DNA of 5,776 nt from Paracoccaceae bacterium (GTDB taxonomy: Bacteria > Pseudomonadota > Alphaproteobacteria > Rhodobacterales > Rhodobacteraceae): assembly GCA_019090405.1 (NCBI GenBank), contig JAHRVZ010000310.1, forward strand, positions 1 to 5,776, read 5' to 3'. The position numbers were made by a program, and so were the translations under genes. The notes under the pieces are model-generated. The model saw only the letters and a program-made list of their open reading frames with translations, did no database searches and was not told the origin of the DNA. This document shows positions 1 to 4,744 of the stretch, piece by piece. Each line of letters begins with the position of its first letter. Position 1 is the first letter of the stretch.

Positions 1-42
1 ACGCTACCAAAAAGCGTTGCCTTACCACTTGGCTACACCCCA
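1..42 (-). tRNA. tRNA-Gln (anticodon TTG), 5' part only
   Basis: Read on the minus strand from 42 down to 1, this gives the first 43 or so positions of a tRNA: a 7-nt acceptor strand TGGGGTG, T8-A9, a D arm with GCC/GGC stem and AGTGGTAA loop, and an anticodon arm in which ACGCT pairs perfectly with AGCGT around the loop TTTTGGT. Anticodon positions 34-36 are TTG, which reads CAA/CAG glutamine codons. The U1 start of the acceptor and the TTG anticodon fit bacterial tRNA-Gln. The variable loop, T arm and acceptor 3' strand lie left of the window, so the gene is truncated by the window edge and is not visibly broken. Its 5' end faces the R-M genes. Confidence 0.93.
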
Positions 43-54
43 ACTGTGATCGGC

Positions 55-83
55 TAGTTACGCAACTTGTTTCTATGGTTCAA
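55..83 (-). promoter_or_regulatory. Promoter of tRNA-Gln
   Basis: On the minus strand a -35 box TTGAAC (83-78) is followed after exactly 17 bp by a -10 box TAACTA (60-55). Transcription would begin around 45-49, a few bases before the mature tRNA 5' end at 42, which suits a short 5' leader removed by RNase P. The boxes are good but imperfect matches to the sigma-70 consensus; the spacing and position make the call plausible. Confidence 0.65.
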
Positions 84-119
84 GAGAGATTGCGAAAAAA
101 ATGGTCCCGGTTTGAAACT

Positions 120-148
120 TTATTTGAATCGTGAAAACCGCCCATAAT
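120..148 (+). promoter_or_regulatory. Candidate promoter for the R-M genes
   Basis: A -10-like CATAAT (143-148, five of six consensus bases) lies 17 bp after a weak -35-like TTATTT (120-125). A GAATC (GANTC, the recognition sequence of the alphaproteobacterial CcrM methylase) falls in the spacer at 126-130. Transcription would start near 155, leaving a leader of about 180 nt before the methyltransferase start. The -35 match is poor, so this is only a candidate. Confidence 0.25.
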
Positions 149-325
149 CCGCCATCTCTACAAGGATAGCACCGGTACGTCGCCTCGTCGGTCAGTGCAG
201 CGTTCGGTCGCTGGATCACTACTTGCCTGAAATTTGGAATGAAGGTAGGAACAAATGCAGAACAAACAGGAATATCCAAGACAGGTGTTGATCCGCCATT
301 GCCTGTTGTATTGAATGGCGAAAAC

Positions 326-329
326 GGAG
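326..329 (+). promoter_or_regulatory. Ribosome binding site deciding the methyltransferase start
   Basis: GGAG lies 8 nt before the ATG at 338. The alternative in-frame ATG at 239 is preceded by ATTTGGA with no comparable Shine-Dalgarno, so the internal ATG is preferred. Confidence 0.6.
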
Positions 330-337
330 CGAGCAGA

Positions 338-1297
338 ATGCTGACATCAATTGAACTTTGCGCCGGGGCAGGCGGGCAGGCTCTTGGCCTTGAAAAGGCT
401 GGGTTTGAACATTCAGCGCTTGTCGAGATTGATAAACACTGCTGCAACACCCTGCGTCACAATCGCCCGAACTGGACAGTGCTAGAGGAAGACGTGCGTG
501 ATTTTAAGGAACGCGCACAAGATTTTGCCGGGATTGATCTGCTGGCAGGCGGCTTGCCGTGTCCACCGTTTTCGGTGGCGGGAAAACAGTTGGGGTCCAA
601 AGACGAACGTAATTTGTTTGACGATGCCATAGACATCGTTGATGCGACCCGGCCCAAAGCAGTGATGATCGAAAACGTGCGGGGTTTTCTGGATGCCGTA
701 TTTCACGATTACCGCGAACATCTTAAGGGAAAGCTGCAGAAACTGGGCTATGAAACCGATTGGCGGTTGCTGAATGCCTCGGATTTTGGGGTGCCACAAT
801 TGCGCCCGCGTGTGGTGATTGTGGCGATCCGCAAAGACCTGGCTGATGGGTTTAGTTGGCCCGAGGCTTTGCCACATAATCCCAAACCGGTTGGTGAAAC
901 CCTGATTGATCTGATGAAGGAACGCGGCTGGCGCGGGGCGGATGCGTGGAAAATGCTGGCGGATGAAATTGCGCCGACCATTGTTGGTGGCTCAAAGAAA
1001 CATGGTGGCCCGGATCTGGGCCCGACGCGGGCGCGCAAGGCGTGGGCGGCGCTGGGCGTTGAGGGGCGCACCATTGCCCCCGAAGCGCCGGATGAGTTTC
1101 ATACCGGCATGCCACGCCTGACGGTAAAAATGGTCGCTCGTATTCAGGGGTTTCCGGATGACTGGCATTTTACCGGTGCGAAAACAAACGCTTATCGGCA
1201 GGTTGGTAACGCCTTTCCACCCCCGGTCGCCTGTGCGGTGGCCGAACGTATTGCAGACTGCCTGAAGGCGCAGAAAAACCTTCGTATTGTTGCCTGA
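338..1297 (+). CDS. DNA (cytosine-5-)-methyltransferase, type II R-M, NgoMIV-like specificity predicted
   Basis: A complete 319-residue C5-cytosine methyltransferase that moves a methyl group from S-adenosylmethionine to a cytosine in its target site, shielding host DNA from the neighbouring endonuclease. Motifs appear in the standard order: motif I at residues 5-16 (ELCAGAGG, cofactor binding), motif IV at 71-79 with catalytic Cys75 in PCPPFS, motif VI Glu112-Asn113-Val114, motif VIII Gln154-x-Arg156-x-Arg158, and motif X Gly290-Asn291 with Pro294. The target-recognition domain is roughly residues 170-258, between motifs VIII and IX. Motif I begins almost at the chosen Met, and a GGAG sits 8 nt upstream, so the start at 239 (33 extra residues) is less likely. 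The PCPPFS form replaces the commoner PCQxFS, a known variant. The stop overlaps the endonuclease start by one base. Target GCCGGC is inferred from the partner; which cytosine is methylated cannot be read here. Confidence 0.95.
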   Translation: MLTSIELCAGAGGQALGLEKAGFEHSALVEIDKHCCNTLRHNRPNWTVLEEDVRDFKERAQDFAGIDLLAGGLPCPPFSVAGKQLGSKDERNLFDDAIDIVDATRPKAVMIENVRGFLDAVFHDYREHLKGKLQKLGYETDWRLLNASDFGVPQLRPRVVIVAIRKDLADGFSWPEALPHNPKPVGETLIDLMKERGWRGADAWKMLADEIAPTIVGGSKKHGGPDLGPTRARKAWAALGVEGRTIAPEAPDEFHTGMPRLTVKMVARIQGFPDDWHFTGAKTNAYRQVGNAFPPPVACAVAERIADCLKAQKNLRIVA

Positions 1298-2136
1298 TGG
1301 GCAATCTTGCACAGCGCCGCGTGGATTTTCTAAAACGCTGCCTTAGTGGGCCTGTCACGGTCGATGAAAACGGTGTTCCCAGCATCGCGGATGTGTCCAA
1401 CAAAGCCAGCCGCGAGATTTCGGCCGGGTTAATCGACAGAATTGGACCTTCGGGCGAACGCCGCAAGAAACTGCCCGGTCAGCAGGCAGGGTCGTTGTTT
1501 GAGGTCGAATGCGCTGAATTCGTCCGTCTTTGTCTGGTCGATCTGGCCCATATGCGCCCCGGTCGCTTTGACGTGGACCGCAATCGCGAGATTTCCGAAT
1601 TTGAGCAGTTTTCCCATCTCGAAGACCTGCGGCTGATCTCAGCCCATAACCAAGAGCTGAAAATTTTGCTGGGTGGTGATTATCTGATCAAGCCGGATGT
1701 GGTGGTCATACGTGCGCCGGAATCGGACACAGGGATCAATCAACTGGCAAATTATGTGGACAATTCAGTTGGCACATATAGTCCATTGCGCAGTGCCAAT
1801 ATGGCGTTGCCATTCCTGCATGCGTCGATCAGTTGCAAACTGACAATCCGCAGTGATCGCGTGCAAAATACCCGCTCTGAGGCGTTAAATCTGATCCGTA
1901 ACCGCAAAGGCGCGCTGCCGCATATCGTTGCGGTGACCGCGGAACCAACCCCGTCACGAATTGCCGCAATTGCGCTTGGCACAGGCGATATCGACTGCGT
2001 TTATCATTTTGCGCTATACGAACTTTTGGCTGTGCTAAAGGATCAGAACCGCGACAGTCTTGAATTGATGGAAACCATGATCAAAGGCAAACGGCTGCGT
2101 GACATTTCGGATTTGCCGCTTGATTTGGTGATTTAG
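1297..2136 (+). CDS. Type II restriction endonuclease, NgoMIV family (predicted target GCCGGC)
   Basis: A 279-residue protein recognisable as an NgoMIV-type endonuclease of the PD-(D/E)xK fold. Visible residues: Pro133-Asp134, then Ser179-Cys180-Lys181 after 47 residues, then Glu195 fourteen residues after the lysine. As I recall from the NgoMIV structure, its active site is Asp140, Ser185-Cys186-Lys187 and Glu201, so all fit with a constant offset of six. The CCGG-reading residues Arg191, Asp193 and Arg194 of NgoMIV correspond to Arg185, Asp187 and Arg188 here. Glu69 or Glu71, after a Gln62-Gln63 pair, may stand for NgoMIV Glu70. Family members act as tetramers that cut two sites together. 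The ATG lies inside the methyltransferase stop (TGATG) with no clear Shine-Dalgarno, so translation probably depends on reinitiation after the methyltransferase. Length is close to NgoMIV (286). No frameshift or lost catalytic residue is seen, so it is probably active. Confidence 0.88.
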   Translation: MGNLAQRRVDFLKRCLSGPVTVDENGVPSIADVSNKASREISAGLIDRIGPSGERRKKLPGQQAGSLFEVECAEFVRLCLVDLAHMRPGRFDVDRNREISEFEQFSHLEDLRLISAHNQELKILLGGDYLIKPDVVVIRAPESDTGINQLANYVDNSVGTYSPLRSANMALPFLHASISCKLTIRSDRVQNTRSEALNLIRNRKGALPHIVAVTAEPTPSRIAAIALGTGDIDCVYHFALYELLAVLKDQNRDSLELMETMIKGKRLRDISDLPLDLVI

Positions 2137-2139
2137 CTT

Positions 2140-2379
2140 TTAGAACACCTTGAATGTCATGGTTGTCAACGAACGTTCGATTCCGGGAATGTCCAACAAC
2201 TGATCGTTGATATATTTGCCAACATCCGCCGTTTGGGGGATATAAAGCTTCATCAGCAGATCATAATCACCGCTGGTGGAATATAGCTCAGAGTGGATTT
2301 CGCGCAGGGCGATGTCCTCGGCAACCTTATAGGTGGTGCCGGGTTTGCAACGGATTTGTATGAATACACAGGTGGTCAT
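2140..2379 (-). CDS. Stand-alone Lrp/AsnC ligand-binding (RAM) domain protein
   Basis: A 79-residue protein consisting only of the effector-binding alpha/beta sandwich (RAM domain) of Lrp/AsnC regulators, without the N-terminal helix-turn-helix. The family signature is visible: first strand TCVFIQIRCKPG (3-14), helix around 16-29, the STSGDYDLLMKLY segment (34-46) and a closing GIERSLTTMTFKVF (66-79). In full regulators this domain oligomerises and binds amino acids; stand-alone versions form ring-like oligomers whose role is mostly unknown. The ATG at 2379 is chosen because GAGG lies 6 nt upstream and the fold begins at once; a TTG at 2433 would add 18 unmatched residues. It diverges from hisB and converges on the endonuclease gene, with 3 bp between stops. 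A role in sensing histidine or other amino acids near the his cluster is inference. Confidence 0.87.
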   Translation of the reverse strand: MTTCVFIQIRCKPGTTYKVAEDIALREIHSELYSTSGDYDLLMKLYIPQTADVGKYINDQLLDIPGIERSLTTMTFKVF

Positions 2380-2385
2380 GGCGGG

Positions 2386-2389
2386 CCTC
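2386..2389 (-). promoter_or_regulatory. Ribosome binding site of the RAM-domain gene
   Basis: On the minus strand GAGG lies 6 nt before the ATG at 2379. This supports the 79-residue product over a longer form from the TTG at 2433. Confidence 0.6.
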
Positions 2390-2439
2390 GGATTTGTCTG
2401 GCCTAGGCTGACACGCGACGCAAGCAGGTGCAATCCCTA

Positions 2440-2474
2440 GTGCGCAGCGCTGGCTTAAATGTGCACAGTGCTGG
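2440..2474. repeat. 14-bp direct repeat, 21-bp period, in the RAM gene-hisB intergenic region
   Basis: GTGCGCAGCGCTGG (2440-2453) and GTGCACAGTGCTGG (2461-2474) match at 12 of 14 positions and start 21 bp apart, two turns of the helix, so both copies face the same side of DNA. The GTGC core also recurs outside the pair at 2428-2431 and 2474-2477. Such phased repeats in a divergent promoter region commonly bind a dimeric or oligomeric regulator. The second copy includes the palindrome TGTGCACA (2460-2467). The operator role is inference. Confidence 0.5.
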
Positions 2475-2549
2475 TGCGAATTACCCAGATTGGCAAACGT
2501 ACAGGCGCGTCCGGTCAGTCACAGCGGGCCAAAACGTGAATTCGGTGGC

Positions 2550-2578
2550 TTGGAACCACAGCAACCGCGCCCTATAAG
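2550..2578 (+). promoter_or_regulatory. Promoter of the hisB-hisH operon
   Basis: A -35-like TTGGAA (2550-2555) is followed after 17 bp by a -10 TATAAG (2573-2578), five of six matches. Transcription would start near 2585, giving a leader of about 20 nt before hisB. That is too short for a classical his attenuator with a histidine-rich leader peptide, and no run of His codons is seen upstream of hisB. Confidence 0.55.
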
Positions 2579-2604
2579 GCGTTTAAATCTTACAGGATAA
2601 CCCC

Positions 2605-3192
2605 ATGCGCAGCAGTAAAATCACCCGTAAAACGGCCGAAACCGCAATTTCTGTTCAGATCAATCTGGATGGTAAGGGCGTTTATGACAATCAGACCGGT
2701 ATTGGGTTCTTTGACCATATGCTGGATCAACTGTCGCGTCATTCGCTGATTGATATGACTGTTAAGGCCAAGGGTGATTTGCATATTGATGACCACCACA
2801 CGGTTGAGGATACCGGCATTGCGCTGGGGCAGGCGATTGCGCAGGCTCTGGGCGATAAACGCGGTATTCGACGCTATGGATCGTGCCTTTTGGCGATGGA
2901 TGATGCACAGGTGCGTTGTGCGCTAGACCTGTCGGCGCGACCGTTTCTGATCTGGAATGTTGACCTGCCAACTGCCAAAATCGGTACATTCGACACCGAA
3001 CTGGTGCGCGAATTCTTTCAGGCGTTGTCAACACATGGCGGAATAACGCTGCATGTGGATTGCCTGCACGGCATCAACAGCCACCACATTGCCGAGGCCG
3101 CGTTCAAATCCGTGGCACGCGCATTGCGCGAGGCGGTTGAAACCGATCCGCGCAAATCTGACGATGTTCCGTCCACCAAAGGCGCGCTTTGA
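2605..3192 (+). CDS. hisB: Imidazoleglycerol-phosphate dehydratase (EC 4.2.1.19)
   Basis: Catalyses the sixth step of histidine synthesis, dehydrating imidazole glycerol phosphate to imidazole acetol phosphate with Mn(II) bound by histidines and glutamates. The 195-residue length is that of the monofunctional enzyme, lacking the histidinol-phosphatase domain fused to HisB in enterobacteria. Family motifs: Glu12 near the N terminus, FFDHML at 35-40, HIDDHHTVEDTG at 60-71 with the metal-binding His64-His65 pair and Glu68, and SHHIAEAAFK at 159-168 with His160-His161 and Glu164. The two HHxxE-like motifs arise from the duplicated half-domains of the fold. AGGA lies 7 nt before the ATG, and a promoter candidate sits just upstream. 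It is first in the his cluster; hisH follows after four bases. No anomalies seen. Confidence 0.97.
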   Translation: MRSSKITRKTAETAISVQINLDGKGVYDNQTGIGFFDHMLDQLSRHSLIDMTVKAKGDLHIDDHHTVEDTGIALGQAIAQALGDKRGIRRYGSCLLAMDDAQVRCALDLSARPFLIWNVDLPTAKIGTFDTELVREFFQALSTHGGITLHVDCLHGINSHHIAEAAFKSVARALREAVETDPRKSDDVPSTKGAL

Positions 3193-3196
3193 CCCA

Positions 3197-3835
3197 ATGC
3201 TGACAGCGATCATTGACTACGAGAGCGGCAATCTGCACTCGGCCGAAAAGGCATTCCAGCGCATGGCGCGCGAAGTCGGGGCAGGGGACGTTATTGTAAC
3301 AGGTGACGCCGATGTGGTCGCGTCTGCGGATCGGATCGTTTTGCCGGGTGATGGCGCGTTTCCGGCCTGCGCTGCGATGTTGCGCGGCCATAGCGGCCTG
3401 TTTGAAGCGCTGCGCGAGGCAGTCGAAATCAAAGGCCGGCCATTTCTGGGCATCTGCGTCGGCATGCAGTTGATGGCCAGTTGGGGGCGTGAATATACCG
3501 ATACTGCCGGGTTGGACTGGATCAGCGGAGATGTCGAACGGATCACCCCGAAAGATACGGCGCTAAAGGTGCCGCATATGGGCTGGAATGATCTGGTGAT
3601 CGACGTGGATCATCCGGTGTTTGACGGGGTGTCATCCGGCGAACACACCTATTTTGTGCATTCCTATCAGTTCCATGTGACCAACCCGTCCGACCGGTTG
3701 GCCCATGTGGATTATGGCGGCGATGTTACGGCGGTGATTGGGCGCGATACAATGATCGGCATGCAGTTCCACCCCGAGAAAAGCCAAGACACCGGCCTGC
3801 AGATGATTGCGAATTTCCTGAAATGGGCACCCTAA
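3197..3835 (+). CDS. hisH: Imidazole glycerol phosphate synthase, glutamine amidotransferase subunit (EC 4.3.2.10)
   Basis: The class I glutaminase subunit of IGP synthase. It hydrolyses glutamine and passes ammonia through the HisF barrel to the cyclase site. The 212-residue protein has the expected N terminus IIDYESGN (5-12), an oxyanion-strand PGDGAF (50-55), the nucleophile elbow GICVGMQ with Cys87, PHMGWN (126-131), and the end of the triad, His192 and Glu194, in FHPEKS. The open frame continues upstream inside hisB to 3053, but homology starts at the ATG at 3197, four bases after the hisB stop, so the longer form is rejected. No strong Shine-Dalgarno is close (AAAGG lies 14 nt away), so translation is probably coupled to hisB. 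Its partner HisF is encoded 0.9 kb downstream. Confidence 0.97.
   Translation: MLTAIIDYESGNLHSAEKAFQRMAREVGAGDVIVTGDADVVASADRIVLPGDGAFPACAAMLRGHSGLFEALREAVEIKGRPFLGICVGMQLMASWGREYTDTAGLDWISGDVERITPKDTALKVPHMGWNDLVIDVDHPVFDGVSSGEHTYFVHSYQFHVTNPSDRLAHVDYGGDVTAVIGRDTMIGMQFHPEKSQDTGLQMIANFLKWAP
3435..3440. other. GCCGGC site in hisH (predicted R-M target)
   Basis: One of only two GCCGGC hexamers found by eye in the window, inside the octamer GGCCGGCC at 3434-3441. If the neighbouring R-M system has NgoMIV specificity, this site should be methylated in the host. Confidence 0.5.
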
Positions 3836-3945
3836 GGGTTCCCCAACCCGCAAATGCCGCCCTGATAAAACCGCACCAAAACCTGCGTTGCAATTGGGTG
3901 CGCCTGCGTGCAATACCGCGCCGATAACAGGCGAAAGGTGGCCCG
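3836..3945. other. 110-bp gap between hisH and hisA with short repeats
   Basis: No gene is seen. Directly after the hisH stop is a small hairpin, GGGTT (3836-3840), CCCC loop, AACCC (3845-3849), without a T run, so it is not a convincing terminator. Two near copies of CCTGCGTTGCAAT (3882-3894 and 3903-3914, the second lacking one T) start 21 bp apart. AAAGG (3934-3938) lies 7 nt before the hisA ATG and serves as its ribosome binding site. No clear promoter is visible. Confidence 0.45.
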
Positions 3946-4668
3946 ATGATCCTATACCCCGCGATTGACCTCAAAGACGGACAGGCCGTGCGGCTTGTGC
4001 ATGGGGATATGGAACAGACCACAGTGTTTAACGATGATCCGGCGGCGCAGGCACAGGCCTTTGTGGATGCCGGCTGTGAATGGCTGCATCTGGTCGATCT
4101 GAACGGAGCCTTCGCCGGAGAACCCGTCAACGCAGCCCCGGTCGAGGCAATACTAAAGGCCTGCGACGTTCCCGCCCAACTTGGTGGCGGCATTCGCAAC
4201 ATGGCAACAATAGCGTCGTGGATCGAAAAGGGTCTGGCGCGAGTTATTCTGGGCACTGTTGCGGTGGAAAACCCCGATCTGGTCCGCGAGGCCGCGCGTG
4301 AATTCCCCGGCAAGATTGCGGTTGGTATTGATGCGCGTAATGGTCGTGTTGCCACCAAAGGCTGGGCGACAGAAACAGACGTTTTGGTCACCGACCTTGC
4401 GCGATCGTTTGAGGACGCAGGCGTCGCGGCCATTATTTACACCGACATCAACCGCGATGGTGCCATGCAGGGGCCGAATATTCAGGCCACCGCCGATCTT
4501 GCCCGTGCGGTGTCTATTCCGGTGATAGCTTCGGGTGGTGTGTCGTCACTGGCAGACCTGATTGCACTGCGTGACTGCGGTGTCGCTCTGAACGGCGCGA
4601 TTTCGGGACGTGCACTATATGACGGGGCGATTGATCTGGCTCAGGCATTGGCGGCGATCAAATCCTAA
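3946..4668 (+). CDS. hisA: ProFAR isomerase, HisA (EC 5.3.1.16)
   Basis: Catalyses the fourth step of histidine synthesis, the Amadori isomerisation of ProFAR to PRFAR, the substrate of HisH/HisF. The 240 residues form a (beta-alpha)8 barrel with the characteristic acid/base pair Asp8 (YPAIDLKDG, 4-12) and Asp129 (VGIDARNG, 126-133), one on each half-barrel. The two phosphate-binding sites are seen as LGGGIR (79-84) with the later ILGT, and ASGGVSS (195-201) with SGRALY. The YTDINRDGAMQGPN segment (165-178) is a family signature. AAAGG lies 7 nt before the ATG. It is separated from hisH by 110 bp and from hisF by 76 bp, wider than the other his junctions, so internal promoters or processing are possible. 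No anomalies seen. Confidence 0.97.
   Translation: MILYPAIDLKDGQAVRLVHGDMEQTTVFNDDPAAQAQAFVDAGCEWLHLVDLNGAFAGEPVNAAPVEAILKACDVPAQLGGGIRNMATIASWIEKGLARVILGTVAVENPDLVREAAREFPGKIAVGIDARNGRVATKGWATETDVLVTDLARSFEDAGVAAIIYTDINRDGAMQGPNIQATADLARAVSIPVIASGGVSSLADLIALRDCGVALNGAISGRALYDGAIDLAQALAAIKS
4069..4074. other. GCCGGC site in hisA (predicted R-M target)
   Basis: Second GCCGGC hexamer in the window, 634 bp from the one in hisH. NgoMIV-type tetramers cut two sites at once, so a pair this close would be a good substrate if unmethylated. Confidence 0.5.
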
Positions 4669-4677
4669 GGTTCTGAC

Positions 4678-4711
4678 CGCAGTTACCATTGAATTTTGCA
4701 TGGTAACTGTG
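4678..4711. repeat. Inverted repeat / hairpin between hisA and hisF
   Basis: Arms CAGTTACCAT (4680-4689) and ATGGTAACTG (4700-4709) are perfect inverted copies around a 10-nt spacer TGAATTTTGC. In RNA the stem extends to 12 bp (4678-4689 with 4700-4711) with one G-U pair. No T run follows, so it is not a standard Rho-independent terminator. It starts 10 bp after the hisA stop and ends 33 bp before hisF. It could be an intercistronic stem that protects or processes the mRNA, or a dyad operator. Confidence 0.75.
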
Positions 4712-4744
4712 CATACCGGATGAGTATTCTCAAAGGCTCCCCAA

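Larger units (their letters stand above)
84..337. other. A+T-richer leader between tRNA-Gln promoter and methyltransferase gene
   Basis: No convincing gene is seen in these 254 bp. Parts are clearly poorer in G+C than the his genes (about 38% over 111-160 and 41% over 231-320, against about 57% in a sample of hisF). The methyltransferase frame can be extended upstream to an ATG at 239, but the added 33 residues match no methyltransferase motif and that ATG has no good ribosome binding site. A separate 19-codon ORF (255-314) starts 4 nt after an AGGA and ends in TGA immediately followed by ATG; it may be a leader peptide or chance. There is no room for a usual controller (C) protein, which is typically about 80 residues with a helix-turn-helix. 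This is probably the 5' untranslated and junction region of the R-M module. Confidence 0.5.

Noticed and set aside
239..337. Longer methyltransferase N terminus from ATG at 239
   Set aside because: The 33 extra residues match no family motif, the ATG has no good ribosome binding site, and the ATG at 338 has GGAG 8 nt upstream with motif I directly after it.
84..337. Controller (C) protein gene for the R-M system
   Set aside because: No ORF of suitable size or helix-turn-helix pattern, and no clear C-box-like repeated operator was seen.
73..450. 125-codon minus-strand ORF overlapping the methyltransferase start
   Set aside because: Antisense to the methyltransferase start, overlaps the tRNA promoter, low-complexity Pro/Ser/Ala-rich stretch and no recognisable domain.
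2127..2149. GGTG/CACC hairpin at the convergent stops as a bidirectional terminator
   Set aside because: Only four continuous pairs and no adjacent T run on either strand.
3053..3196. hisH extended upstream inside hisB
   Set aside because: The extra 48 residues are an out-of-frame reading of hisB; HisH homology starts exactly at the ATG at 3197.
3726..4433. 235-codon minus-strand ORF across the end of hisH and hisA
   Set aside because: Antisense shadow of two clear genes, rich in Arg/Ser/Ala as expected for a reverse reading of high-GC coding DNA, with no domain.
4689..4717. Internal promoter before hisF (TTGAAT, 17 bp, CATACC)
   Set aside because: The -10 matches only three consensus bases and the boxes overlap the inverted repeat; not supported without transcript data.
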